A stretch of 64,000 bases of DNA from Gammaproteobacteria bacterium (GTDB taxonomy: Bacteria > Pseudomonadota > Gammaproteobacteria > Steroidobacterales > Woeseiaceae): NCBI GenBank assembly GCA_029863705.1, contig JAOTUU010000002.1, positions 1 to 64,000 of the forward strand, in the 5' to 3' direction. The stretch's first letter is position 1. Each line of letters begins with the position of its first letter. The notes beneath the pieces were generated by a model that worked only from the letters and a program-made list of their open reading frames with translations, made no database searches and had not been told where the DNA came from. Made by a program: the position numbers and the translations under genes. Shown here piece by piece: positions 13,369 through 22,690 of this stretch.

Positions 13369-14384
13369 AGATCAAAGCTAACCAGCTGTCTTCTCATCTA
13401 AAGAACAATCTGGCGTCCTGCTACCTGGTAACAGGGGATGAGCATTTGCTCGTTGACGAGGCGCTTGATGCCATTCGTGCGGCGGCGCGGGAGAAGGGAT
13501 TTACGTCTCGTGACCTGCATGTCGCGACGACAGGATTTGACTGGCAGCAGCTTCACGATTCCGCGTCTAATCTCTCTTTATTTGCCGAACGCCGCATCAT
13601 CGAACTTCGATTGCCAACCGGTAAGCCGGGCCGTGCGGGTGGGCAGGCAATAGTTGATCTTGTTGGGCAACTGGATGCGGATCTGATGCTGATCGTCAGT
13701 GGGCCGAAGCTCGATGGCCGTATTCAATCGTCAAAATGGGTGAAGACCCTTGAGGCCGAAGGCGTCAACATTCCGACCTGGCCCATAGACGCGCGTGAAT
13801 TACCGGGCTGGCTTGCCGAACGCATGCGGCGGGCGGGTCTGCAACCTGATCGTGGTGCTATCGCCCTGATAGCGGATCGTGTTGAAGGTAATCTGCTGGC
13901 CGCCGACCAGGAAATCGAAAAGCTCAGGCTCCTGCTGGGTGAAGGCAAGGTCACGGCCGATGACGTGAGCTCGGCCGTTGCCAACAGCAGCCGGTATGAC
14001 GTGTTCAAGCTCGTCGATGCGGCGCTGGGCGGGGATGCGAAGCGGTCGCTGAAAATTCTTGCAGGCTTGCGAGCGGAGGGTATCGAGCCGGTCATCGTCG
14101 TCTGGTCGCTGGCGCGAGAACTGCGTACTCTGGCAAGCGTGGCGGACGATATTGCCCAGGGCATGGATCTGGCGAGCGGCATGCGCAAAGCGCGTATCTG
14201 GAATAACAGGCAGTCCCTGGTGCGTAGTTGTATCGCACGACACCAAGCGGGCGATTTTCACCGGCTATTGAAAGCGACCAACCACGCGGATCAGGCGGCC
14301 AAGGGGCAGACATATGCCGACCCCTGGCAGGTAGCGACCGAGATCGTCCTCGGGCTGTCACTCGGGCGCAGGAAAGCAGCGTGA
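13365..14384 (+). CDS. holA: DNA polymerase III subunit delta
   Basis: A 339-residue clamp-loader subunit that opens the beta sliding clamp. The N-terminal ATPase-like fold (YLVTGDEHLLVDEALDAIR) lacks a functional Walker A, as is normal for delta, and the C-terminal collar-domain segment SSRYDVFKLVDAALGGD is typical. The start is TTG at 13365, overlapping the preceding stop by 4 bp. In E. coli holA follows lptE directly; the same downstream order (nadD, rsfS, rlmH) is kept here. Confidence 0.93.
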   Translation: MKIKANQLSSHLKNNLASCYLVTGDEHLLVDEALDAIRAAAREKGFTSRDLHVATTGFDWQQLHDSASNLSLFAERRIIELRLPTGKPGRAGGQAIVDLVGQLDADLMLIVSGPKLDGRIQSSKWVKTLEAEGVNIPTWPIDARELPGWLAERMRRAGLQPDRGAIALIADRVEGNLLAADQEIEKLRLLLGEGKVTADDVSSAVANSSRYDVFKLVDAALGGDAKRSLKILAGLRAEGIEPVIVVWSLARELRTLASVADDIAQGMDLASGMRKARIWNNRQSLVRSCIARHQAGDFHRLLKATNHADQAAKGQTYADPWQVATEIVLGLSLGRRKAA

Positions 14385-14412
14385 CCGGAGTTGATGCGAG
14401 GGTGGCCACACG

Positions 14413-15045
14413 ATGAGCCCAATCGGGATTTTCGGCGGTACTTTCGACCCAATTCATTACGGACACCTGAGATCAGCATTTGAGATGCTGCAGGTATTGC
14501 GATTGAGTGAAGTCCGGTTTTTTCCGAGCGGTGATCCACCGCACCGCGGCAGCACATATGCAACGGCACAATTGCGTCTCGAGATGGTGCATGCCGCTAC
14601 CGCCGGGCAGCCGGAGTTTGTCGTCGATGACAGGGAAATGCGACGAGACGGACCGTCGTACACAATCGACACCCTCATTTCGCTGCGCAAGGAACATCCC
14701 GACGCTTCACTTGGTCTGATTGTCGGTATGGACGCATTTCTTGGCCTGACAAGCTGGCATCGCTGGGACGAGTTGCTGGATCTCGCACACATCGTAGTCG
14801 CGCACCGCCCTGGCTGGCGGGCACCGGATATCGGCGTGCTCGGTGACATCATTGATCGACACGGTACGCACCACATTGATGATTTACATGACAATACCCA
14901 CGGGCAAATTCATATCCATGCCGTTACGCAACTTGAAATATCGTCGACCGAAATCCGCGACATCGTCGCGGCGGGTCGCGACCCACGTTTCTTAATGCCC
15001 GATGTCGTGCGCGACATCATCGTAGACAACCACTGCTATACCTGA
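14413..15045 (+). CDS. nadD: Nicotinate-nucleotide adenylyltransferase
   Basis: A 210-residue NadD that makes deamido-NAD from nicotinate mononucleotide and ATP. The nucleotidyltransferase motifs are GIFGGTFDPIHYGHLR (residues 5-20) and SSTEIRDIVAAG near the C-terminus. It starts at ATG 14413, 28 bp after holA, and is followed by rsfS, the usual partner order in Gammaproteobacteria. Confidence 0.95.
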   Translation: MSPIGIFGGTFDPIHYGHLRSAFEMLQVLRLSEVRFFPSGDPPHRGSTYATAQLRLEMVHAATAGQPEFVVDDREMRRDGPSYTIDTLISLRKEHPDASLGLIVGMDAFLGLTSWHRWDELLDLAHIVVAHRPGWRAPDIGVLGDIIDRHGTHHIDDLHDNTHGQIHIHAVTQLEISSTEIRDIVAAGRDPRFLMPDVVRDIIVDNHCYT

Positions 15046-15080
15046 CAGGAGATCCATTTGAAATATGCAGAGAAGTCCAC

Positions 15081-15434
15081 ATGAACAGCGAGCAACTAAG
15101 TACGCTCATCGTCGACGCTCTCGAGGAAGTCAAAGCAAAGGACATCATTGTGCTTGATGTTCGCGATATGACCGAAGTCACCGACTACATGGTAGTCGCG
15201 AGTGGTACCTCGAATCGGCACGTCAAAGCGCTAATCGAAAACGTTACTGAGAAAGCGAAGGCTGCCGGCCACAGGCCTATTGGTGTAGAGGGCGAGGATG
15301 GCGGCGAATGGGTGTTGCTCGATTTGCAGGACGCATTGGTGCATGTCATGCAGCCCAAAGTTCGTGAGTTCTATAACCTGGAGAAACTCTGGTCGCTGGG
15401 CGCAGCTGGAGATCTTGTGGCTACTGACGGCTAA
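15081..15434 (+). CDS. rsfS: Ribosome silencing factor RsfS
   Basis: A 117-residue protein of the RsfS/Iojap family, which binds ribosomal protein L14 and blocks subunit joining when nutrients are low. Seen are LDVRDMTEVTDYMVVASGTS, GVEGEDGGEWVLLDL and VHVMQPKVREFYNLEKLW, the core family motifs. It lies between nadD and rlmH in the conserved order; rlmH starts 3 bp after its stop. Confidence 0.95.
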   Translation: MNSEQLSTLIVDALEEVKAKDIIVLDVRDMTEVTDYMVVASGTSNRHVKALIENVTEKAKAAGHRPIGVEGEDGGEWVLLDLQDALVHVMQPKVREFYNLEKLWSLGAAGDLVATDG

Positions 15435-15437
15435 GCC

Positions 15438-15908
15438 TTGCATATTAGACTTATCGCTGTCGGTGATCGTCAGCCATCCTGGGTTGACGAAGCTGTCGGT
15501 ATCTATACTGGCCGATATCCACGCGAGTGGAAATTCCGTCTGGATGCCATCTCAACTGTTCGACGCGGAAAAAGTGACAAGTCAAACAACGCCCGTGAGG
15601 CGGAAGGCGAACATATCCTCAAGAAGCTGAGTTCGAACGAGCAGGTCGTATTGCTCGATGAGCGCGGCAAACAATTGACCAGCCAGAAACTCGCAACGCG
15701 CTTGTCCGATTGGCAAAGCGACGGTCGGAATCTTTGCTTCATCATAGGAGGTCCCGACGGCGTATCTTCCGCATGTCGGGAACGCGCGGACAGTGTCTGG
15801 TCATTATCTGACCTGACCTTGCCACACGGTCTTGCGCGTGTGCTGTTTTCAGAACAACTGTATCGTGCCTGGTCGTTGCACTCGGGTCATCCGTACCACC
15901 GCGAATAA
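15438..15908 (+). CDS. rlmH: 23S rRNA (pseudouridine-1915-N3) methyltransferase
   Basis: A 156-residue SPOUT methyltransferase that modifies pseudouridine 1915 in helix 69 of 23S rRNA. The SAM-knot segment FIIGGPDGVS, the stretch LTLPHGLARVLFSEQLYRAW and the terminal HPYHRE are diagnostic. The start is TTG at 15438 (MHIRLIAVGD). It is in the rsfS-rlmH pair as in most bacteria. Confidence 0.96.
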   Translation: MHIRLIAVGDRQPSWVDEAVGIYTGRYPREWKFRLDAISTVRRGKSDKSNNAREAEGEHILKKLSSNEQVVLLDERGKQLTSQKLATRLSDWQSDGRNLCFIIGGPDGVSSACRERADSVWSLSDLTLPHGLARVLFSEQLYRAWSLHSGHPYHRE

Positions 15909-15913
15909 CACCA

Positions 15914-16492
15914 ATGGCTGATCCAAAGTTACATCTCGCATCGCAGTCCCCTCGACGACAGGACATCCTAAGATCCCTCGGCCTCTCATTTACCGCCGCT
16001 GGCGTTGACGTTAACGAGCAGCGTTTGCAGCGGGAACTACCGGAGGCAATGGCATTGCGGCTATCTCGCGCCAAAGCAATGGCGGCGGACGTCGATCCTT
16101 CTCGAATAGTGATCGGTGCGGATACACTGGTTGTTCTCGAGGACATCGTATTCGGCAAACCCAAAGACCGCGACGAGTGCCTTGAGATGCTCGCAAGCCT
16201 CTCAGGCCGGACGCACTGCGTATTGACTGGTGTTGCGGTACTGGCATCGGGAAAGATCCAGACAGTTGTATCGATTACCGAGGTTAAATTTCGGGAAATC
16301 AGTCCTGACGAGGCGCTGGCTTACTGGCACAGTGGAGAGCCTTGCGATAAGGCTGGTGCGTATGCCATCCAGGGGCGCGGCGGAATTTTTGTAGAGGCGA
16401 TATCCGGCAGCTACTCAGGTGTTGTTGGATTGCCCGTATTCGAAACGTCGCAGTTGCTCCGTAATGCCGGACTAAGAGTGTTAACCGAATGA
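15914..16492 (+). CDS. maf: Maf-family nucleoside triphosphate pyrophosphatase (YhdE type)
   Basis: A 192-residue Maf protein, a house-cleaning pyrophosphatase for non-canonical or excess nucleotides. Motifs: LASQSPRRQDIL at the N-terminus, VIGADTLV, GKPKD, and DKAGAYAIQGRGG with GSYSGVVGLP, the last pair pointing to the dTTP/UTP-specific YhdE subgroup, not YceF. Its stop overlaps the rng ATG by 4 bp, the same maf-rng order as E. coli yhdE-rng. Confidence 0.92.
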   Translation: MADPKLHLASQSPRRQDILRSLGLSFTAAGVDVNEQRLQRELPEAMALRLSRAKAMAADVDPSRIVIGADTLVVLEDIVFGKPKDRDECLEMLASLSGRTHCVLTGVAVLASGKIQTVVSITEVKFREISPDEALAYWHSGEPCDKAGAYAIQGRGGIFVEAISGSYSGVVGLPVFETSQLLRNAGLRVLTE

Positions 16493-17970
16493 CAGACGAA
16501 TCACCAAGAGAAGAAATACTGATCAACGTAACGCCTAGCGAGGTTCGTGCGGCGTTGCTCGAGAACGGTATTTTGCAAGAAGTTCACGTCGAACGTTCGG
16601 CGCGCCGCGGTGTTATTTCGAATATCTACAAGGGTCGCGTCTCGCGCGTGTTGCCCGGGATGCAGGCGGCGTTTATCGATATCGGGCTCGAGCGCACAGG
16701 GTTCTTGCACGTATCCGACATTGCCGAGCCTCGCAACGGCGCCGATACGGACGAAGAGTTGCCGAGTATTCGCGATCTTGTTCGCGAGGGGGCCGAGGTC
16801 CTGGTGCAGGTCGTCAAGGATCCGCTCGGCAACAAAGGGGCTCGACTGACCACACACATCACGTTGCCGTCGCGTCATCTTGTGTTATTGCCCAAAGGCG
16901 GGGGTGTTGGCGTGTCGGCGCGCATCGAGGACGAAGAAGAGCGCGAGCGGCTGCGGGGCCTGGTGACCGGGATGCTGGCGGAACACGACCTCGAATGCGG
17001 CGCTATTGTAAGAACAGTTGCAGAAGGGGCTGAGGCCGACGAGCTGCATGCCGACCTCAAATTTTTGCTAAAGCTTTGGAGCGTCGTTCAGGAACGGTGC
17101 AGCAAAGGGAGTGTAAAAACACTGGTACACGATGATCTGTCGCTGCCGTTAAGGGTTCTTCGAGATCTCGTGACGACTGATGTTGGGCATATTCTGGTGG
17201 ATTCACAGGCGGATTTTGATGCGATGCGCGACTTTGCGGACACATTCTTGCCGGACGTAGTCCCAATGATTGAGCACTATCGCCGCCGGCGACCCATTTT
17301 CGACCTGCACGGTATCGAAGACGACATTGGCAAGGCACTTGATCGGAGTATTCCTTTAAAATCAGGTGGTTACATAATTTTCGATCAAACAGAGGCGATG
17401 ACGACGGTTGACGTCAATACGGGCGGCTTTGTCGGACATCGCAATCTCGAGGAGACGATATACCGCACCAACCTCGAGGCTGCCGTCGCCATCGCGAGGC
17501 AACTCAGGCTGCGTAATCTCGGCGGTATCATCATTATTGATTTCATCGATATGGAGCTGGAAGACCACCGCGACAACGTCTTGCAGGTTTTGGAGCAATC
17601 GTTATCGAAAGACCACGCCCGGCATCAATTAACGCCCATGTCGCCGCTGGGTTTGGTGGAGATGACCCGCAAGCGTACCCGCGAAAGTTTGCAGCATATT
17701 CTCGGCGAAGACTGTCAAACGTGCGAAGGTCGTGGTTTTGTCATGACGGCAGAGACAGTGTGTTTCGAGGTATTCAGAGAGATAATTCGCCAATCACGGC
17801 AGTTTGAATTCAACGAAGCGATGGTGCTGGCACACCAGAATATCATCGAGTTGCTGCTGGACGAGCAGGCACCAAGCCTGGCGGAACTGGAGGAGCAGAC
17901 AGGCAAGTCCATACGCTTACAGCCCGAGGCTTTGTATTCGCAAGACCAGTTCGACGTTGTCCTGATGTGA
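16489..17970 (+). CDS. rng: Ribonuclease G
   Basis: A 493-residue endoribonuclease of the RNase E/G family, which matures the 16S rRNA 5' end and decays some mRNAs. An S1 domain lies at about residues 35-130 (RRGVISNIYKGRVSRVLPGMQAAF), the DNase I-like catalytic part contains the magnesium site (DVNTGGFVG, IIIIDFIDM), and CQTCEGRGF near residue 405 carries the zinc-link cysteines. The length fits RNase G, without the long C-terminal scaffold of RNase E. Confidence 0.95.
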   Translation: MTDESPREEILINVTPSEVRAALLENGILQEVHVERSARRGVISNIYKGRVSRVLPGMQAAFIDIGLERTGFLHVSDIAEPRNGADTDEELPSIRDLVREGAEVLVQVVKDPLGNKGARLTTHITLPSRHLVLLPKGGGVGVSARIEDEEERERLRGLVTGMLAEHDLECGAIVRTVAEGAEADELHADLKFLLKLWSVVQERCSKGSVKTLVHDDLSLPLRVLRDLVTTDVGHILVDSQADFDAMRDFADTFLPDVVPMIEHYRRRRPIFDLHGIEDDIGKALDRSIPLKSGGYIIFDQTEAMTTVDVNTGGFVGHRNLEETIYRTNLEAAVAIARQLRLRNLGGIIIIDFIDMELEDHRDNVLQVLEQSLSKDHARHQLTPMSPLGLVEMTRKRTRESLQHILGEDCQTCEGRGFVMTAETVCFEVFREIIRQSRQFEFNEAMVLAHQNIIELLLDEQAPSLAELEEQTGKSIRLQPEALYSQDQFDVVLM

Positions 17971-17992
17971 CGCCCGTTACGATGCATAGTTT

Positions 17993-20900
17993 ATGAACAA
18001 GTTTTTTAGACGCCTGATCAAGTTCGCGTTCTACCTGGCCGGCGGCCTTGTGATCCTGTTGGCGATAGCCGTCGGCTTGTTTCGCTTGTTCTTGCCAAGG
18101 CTCCCCGAATACCAGGACGACATCAAGGAATGGGCCAGCGCCGCCATTGGTTTGTCTGTCGAATTTTCCGGCATGGATGCGCGCTGGGGGCTCAGTGGGC
18201 CGGAAATTGAATTTTATGACGCGGAGTTAATGTCTCCTGACGATACGACGCGACTCGTTGCGGCGAACGAAGTCAGTGTCGGCATAGGCCTGGCGCGATT
18301 AATTTTCGACGGACAGTTGGCCCCCGATCAGGTCGCCGTACGCGAGACGAGTATCGAGGTTCGGCAATTAGAGAACGGCGAGTGGTGGATCCAAGGCAAC
18401 CCGCTCAATCAGTTGCTCCCGGAGCGCACTGGCAGCACGAATGGTGGCATTGGCCGCATCGAAGTTGTTGGTGAGGATATTGAGCTGCTGTTTCTGCAAC
18501 CTGGAGATGAGCGACCCAAGAAGTTCCTGGTTTCCAGTTTCCTCGCACGTCGTGATGACGTTCGTCTGTTTGTCGATGCAACTGTGGAACTGCCGCAAAA
18601 ACTCGGTCGTCGACTGACCATTGCTGCGACCCAGTTACTGTCGCTACCTGTTGAAGAGCGCAGTTGGAATGTCACTGTCGATATTGAGGACATCAAGCTA
18701 GCAGGCGTTACGGCGATGCAGCCGGCACAAGCCGCGCACTTCGATTCGGGCAGCGGCGACATCGAGTTATCGCTCGAATTTGCTAACAAGAGAATCAACA
18801 GTGCGACAGCCGACATCGATATCGATGACATTGCAATCGCCGGACTAGTCGATCTCGCCTTAAGTGGCAGGCTCGAGTTTCTTATGGATGACGATGGCTG
18901 GCTTGTCGCTGCCAACGATCTGCGGGCAACAACGCCAGTCGGCAAGTGGCCCGTCTCGACGCTGCGCCTTGAAGCCAGCACGGATCAGAATGGCAAGATC
19001 GTCATGATCGATGCACAGGCGTCTTATCTAAACTTCGCACATGCCGCGATAGTGATGCCATGGCTCAACGAAGAGCACCGCGCAATGGTTGCAGACGTTG
19101 ATCCCACTGGCATCGTGCGCAACCTGGCATTAACCGTAAGTGATCTCGATGCCGACGTGCCGAACTTCGATATTTCGATGGAGTTGCTTGATGTGGGTGT
19201 TGCGGCAAGCGGCAATCGCCCGGGCATACGCGGCTTCTCTGGAAGTTTGCGATCGGATCGATCGGGTGGACGGTTGGAGATCGAGACCGGCAACCTGGTT
19301 GTTACGGCTCCGCTTATTCTCGGTAAACCGCTAGGGTTCGATACGACATCGGGCACTATAATCTGGCGCAGGAGTAACAACCGTACAACGCTGCTGTCAG
19401 ACAGCATTGTTCTGCAGAATGACTTTTTCGAAAACGAGACCAGCGTAGAAGTATCGTATGTAGACGGTGATGCGGCACCGGTCGTTGATATCGAGAGTAC
19501 ATACAGTATCAGCGACATCGCGGTGGCAAAACGATATATCCCTTACATGGCGAAACGACCACGAATGAGCCAGTGGTTTCAGGAAGGATTTGTCTCTGGC
19601 CGCATCCCGCGCGGTAAGGCTCGTCTCCACGGACCGCTCGATAAGTTCCCGTTTGACGAGGGAGAGGGTTTGTTGCTGATCGAGGGCAATGTCCGCGATG
19701 CCGTACTTGTTTATCAACCGAAATGGCCAGCCGCTGAAGTGATTAGTGCCGACGTCGTCGTTGAGAATATGCGCTTGTACTCCGAGCGCAGTCGAATTAT
19801 CAATGCGGGTAACGAGATAGTGAACGGCAAACTGGAAATCGCGAATTTCCGTCAGCCTGTACTTACGCTTAGCGCGGTGGCCAATGGCACGCTCGAGTCA
19901 CTCCATAACCTGGCGATCAATAGCCCCATCAACGAATTGGTCGGAGGTCAGCTGGATAACGTTACTGTTAGCGGTGCTGCGACGGCCAGTCTGGATCTCA
20001 GTGTCCCTATTCGCGATTGGGAGAGCTTCGAATTCACAACGCAACTGCAAACGAGTGACGGCAGTTTTGAATTTGATGGATTTAGCGCGCCCCTGACAGA
20101 GCTAAGTGGTGTCGTAACGATCGAACGAGAAGATGTTAGCAGTGAGTCACTGCGTGGGCAGCTGCTGGGCCGGCCCGTTTCAATTGAACTCATGCAGGCA
20201 CCTGAAACCATGCCCAGCTATCGCGTAATTGCGAACGCAACCGGCGCAGTGACTGCCGAAGCGCTAATCGAGGAGCTTCGACTACCACTTGCAGGCCGCA
20301 TATCCGGTGAAGCCGCATACACAGCCAGGCTGTTATTTCCACGCGGCAATATCGAAGAGCCGTCTTCTTTCACGGTCGAAATCGGCAGTGATCTCGTAGG
20401 GCTTGCGTTCGATTATCCCGAACCGCTAGGCAAACCAGCCGAGGACAGCATCGACTTTTCCGGCGACATCTACCTGCCGCGCGGCGGTGAACGAATTGAC
20501 AGTAAGGGTAGCGCCGGTGACCTGTTGTCCTGGCAAATCGCATTTGCCAAGGACGAGGTCTGGGATCTCGATAGCGGCTTGATTGTGTTTGGCACAGAGC
20601 CCGTGAGTAGCGCACTTCCGGACACGCGGGGCCTGCATTTGCGAGGCAATGCCGACTACGTTTACGCGCAAGACTGGTTTGATATGGCCAAAAATGCCGA
20701 GACCAAAGTCGGCATGGCGGAGCGTATCCGCTCCATCGACATGTCCGTAAAGGACTTGCATTTGATCGGTCAGCACCTCGTTGATCACCGGGTTCGGATG
20801 GATCGAAGTGCACAGGACTGGTTGGTACAACTGGAGGGTGAAAGCATTGTTGCTTCAACGTTCGTGCCATACAACTTCAATTCCGGGCGCGCCATCGTCA

Positions 20901-21838
20901 TCGAGGCAGAAAAGCTGTTGTTGCCGGGCGACGATGACGATGCAGATCGACCGCGCACGCAGATCGATCCACGGTCGCTGCCGAGCATCACGGTAAAAGC
21001 GGGCGAACTGGCTTTTGGCAATCGGCACCTTGGTGCGGTCGAGGCGACGTTTGAGCGAACCGCAGATGGCCTTGTGTCGGATGCGATCATCGCCGAAGAT
21101 CCAACGTTTGAAATTGTTGGTAACGGAAGCTGGGTAGTCGATGAGAGCGACCCGATCGGTCATCGCAGCAGAATAATTGCAACACTGACCAGCAGCGACG
21201 TTAAGACCACAATGACGCGGCTCGGCTATAATCCCGGCATCGTCGGCGATGAACTGTCGATGCTCCTGGATCTCGGTTGGTCCGGCGGCCCGAGTGAAGA
21301 CCTGATGGAATCGCTGGACGGCGAAGTGACTGTCAAAATAGGCTCGGGGCGGCTTGAAGAGGTCAAGCCTGGAGCCGGCCGGGTATTTGGCCTCATGAGT
21401 GTGGCCGCGCTGCCGCGACGTTTGGCACTCGATTTTCGCGATGTGTTCGGCAAGGGATTCGCATTCGATAAGATCAGTAGCACGTTTACTCTTATCGACG
21501 GCAACGCGTATACCTGCGATTTGGCACTGGAAGGACCGGCGGCCGATATTGTAATTGTCGGCAGGGCGGGACTGGTGGAGCGCGATTACGAGCAGATCGC
21601 TGTCGTCAGCGCAAATTTCGGCAATGCGCTACCTGTTGCAGGCGCGCTTGTAGCAGGCCCGCAAGTCGCCGCTGTATTACTCATTTTCTCTCAGATATTC
21701 AAAAAGCCCCTCAAGGAAGTCAGCCAAGTCTACTATGACCTCGGCGGCACATTTGATGAGCCTGTTGTCGAGACAGCGACTGAAGAGACGTTCGGGCTAC
21801 TCGCAGAAAAAACCAGCTGCGTTAAAGCGGCAGAATAG
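17993..21838 (+). CDS. yhdP: YhdP-family AsmA-like envelope protein
   Basis: A 1281-residue protein with one N-terminal membrane helix (about 12-35) and a very long, beta-rich periplasmic part with DUF3971/AsmA-like repeats. YhdP is one of the bridge-like proteins (with TamB and YdbH) thought to carry phospholipids across the periplasm to the outer membrane. The length is close to that of E. coli YhdP. A C-terminal AsmA-type segment (FGKGFAFDKISSTFTLIDG) is visible. It starts 22 bp after rng, in the conserved maf-rng-yhdP-tldD order. Confidence 0.92.
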   Translation: MNKFFRRLIKFAFYLAGGLVILLAIAVGLFRLFLPRLPEYQDDIKEWASAAIGLSVEFSGMDARWGLSGPEIEFYDAELMSPDDTTRLVAANEVSVGIGLARLIFDGQLAPDQVAVRETSIEVRQLENGEWWIQGNPLNQLLPERTGSTNGGIGRIEVVGEDIELLFLQPGDERPKKFLVSSFLARRDDVRLFVDATVELPQKLGRRLTIAATQLLSLPVEERSWNVTVDIEDIKLAGVTAMQPAQAAHFDSGSGDIELSLEFANKRINSATADIDIDDIAIAGLVDLALSGRLEFLMDDDGWLVAANDLRATTPVGKWPVSTLRLEASTDQNGKIVMIDAQASYLNFAHAAIVMPWLNEEHRAMVADVDPTGIVRNLALTVSDLDADVPNFDISMELLDVGVAASGNRPGIRGFSGSLRSDRSGGRLEIETGNLVVTAPLILGKPLGFDTTSGTIIWRRSNNRTTLLSDSIVLQNDFFENETSVEVSYVDGDAAPVVDIESTYSISDIAVAKRYIPYMAKRPRMSQWFQEGFVSGRIPRGKARLHGPLDKFPFDEGEGLLLIEGNVRDAVLVYQPKWPAAEVISADVVVENMRLYSERSRIINAGNEIVNGKLEIANFRQPVLTLSAVANGTLESLHNLAINSPINELVGGQLDNVTVSGAATASLDLSVPIRDWESFEFTTQLQTSDGSFEFDGFSAPLTELSGVVTIEREDVSSESLRGQLLGRPVSIELMQAPETMPSYRVIANATGAVTAEALIEELRLPLAGRISGEAAYTARLLFPRGNIEEPSSFTVEIGSDLVGLAFDYPEPLGKPAEDSIDFSGDIYLPRGGERIDSKGSAGDLLSWQIAFAKDEVWDLDSGLIVFGTEPVSSALPDTRGLHLRGNADYVYAQDWFDMAKNAETKVGMAERIRSIDMSVKDLHLIGQHLVDHRVRMDRSAQDWLVQLEGESIVASTFVPYNFNSGRAIVIEAEKLLLPGDDDDADRPRTQIDPRSLPSITVKAGELAFGNRHLGAVEATFERTADGLVSDAIIAEDPTFEIVGNGSWVVDESDPIGHRSRIIATLTSSDVKTTMTRLGYNPGIVGDELSMLLDLGWSGGPSEDLMESLDGEVTVKIGSGRLEEVKPGAGRVFGLMSVAALPRRLALDFRDVFGKGFAFDKISSTFTLIDGNAYTCDLALEGPAADIVIVGRAGLVERDYEQIAVVSANFGNALPVAGALVAGPQVAAVLLIFSQIFKKPLKEVSQVYYDLGGTFDEPVVETATEETFGLLAEKTSCVKAAE

Positions 21839-21859
21839 GGGCAGGCGTCAGGGAATAGC

Positions 21860-22666
21860 ATGCGGGTTGCAGCAATTCAGATGAACAGTGGCGCGAATGT
21901 AGACAATAATCTACAGACCGCAGATCGCCTATTTGCTGAGGCCGCAGAAGACGGATGCCAACTCGTCGTTCTACCAGAAAACTTCGCGCTTATGCCCCGC
22001 AATGCGCGCGACAAGGTCGCGCGCGCCGAGCAGCTGGGCAGCGGGCCGATCCAGGCGTTTTTGGCCGATGCTGCACGCAGACACGATTTCTGGATTATTG
22101 GCGGCAGCATGCCGATGGTCTCGCCCGAGGCCGAACGTGTTTTCGGTGTGTGCCCGGTCTATGATTCAAAGGGCATCGAGCAGGCTTGCTACCGAAAAAT
22201 CCATCTATTTGACGTGAAGCTGCCGGACAGCGATGAGGCCTACCAGGAGTCCTGGTCGATGTTCCCCGGTGACGATCCACAAACCGTCGCTACGCCTATT
22301 GGGAAAATCGGCCTGACGATATGCTACGACCTGCGCTTCCCGGAGCTTTTCAGATGCCTGGTCGATGATGGTGCGACGGCTTTTACCGTGCCGGCGGCCT
22401 TTACCCGGGTGACCGGCGGGGCACATTGGCATACGTTGTTGCGTGCACGCGCTATAGAAAATCTGGCGTATGTGATTGCGCCCGGGCAATATGGTGAGCA
22501 TCCTGACAAGCGCCAGACCTATGGACACTCGTTAATCGTCGACCCATGGGGCAAGGTTCTTGCGGAGCAGGCTGAAGGCGAATGTATTGTCGCAGCCGAT
22601 ATCGATCCGGAATTGCCGGCAAAATTGCGAAGAGATTTCCCGGTGCTTGCTAACCGGCGTCTGTAG
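21860..22666 (+). CDS. Carbon-nitrogen hydrolase, Nit1-like (deaminated glutathione amidase type)
   Basis: A 268-residue nitrilase-superfamily hydrolase. The Glu-Lys-Cys triad is visible as Glu40 (VLPENFALM), Lys in YRKIHLFDV and Cys in LTICYDLRFPELFR. The sequence resembles Nit1/YbeM proteins, which hydrolyse deaminated glutathione as metabolite repair. The exact substrate is inferred from family resemblance. It sits between yhdP and tldD, a frequent gammaproteobacterial arrangement. Confidence 0.88.
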   Translation: MRVAAIQMNSGANVDNNLQTADRLFAEAAEDGCQLVVLPENFALMPRNARDKVARAEQLGSGPIQAFLADAARRHDFWIIGGSMPMVSPEAERVFGVCPVYDSKGIEQACYRKIHLFDVKLPDSDEAYQESWSMFPGDDPQTVATPIGKIGLTICYDLRFPELFRCLVDDGATAFTVPAAFTRVTGGAHWHTLLRARAIENLAYVIAPGQYGEHPDKRQTYGHSLIVDPWGKVLAEQAEGECIVAADIDPELPAKLRRDFPVLANRRL

Positions 22667-22690
22667 TCCAACCTGTCACGGAAAACCATC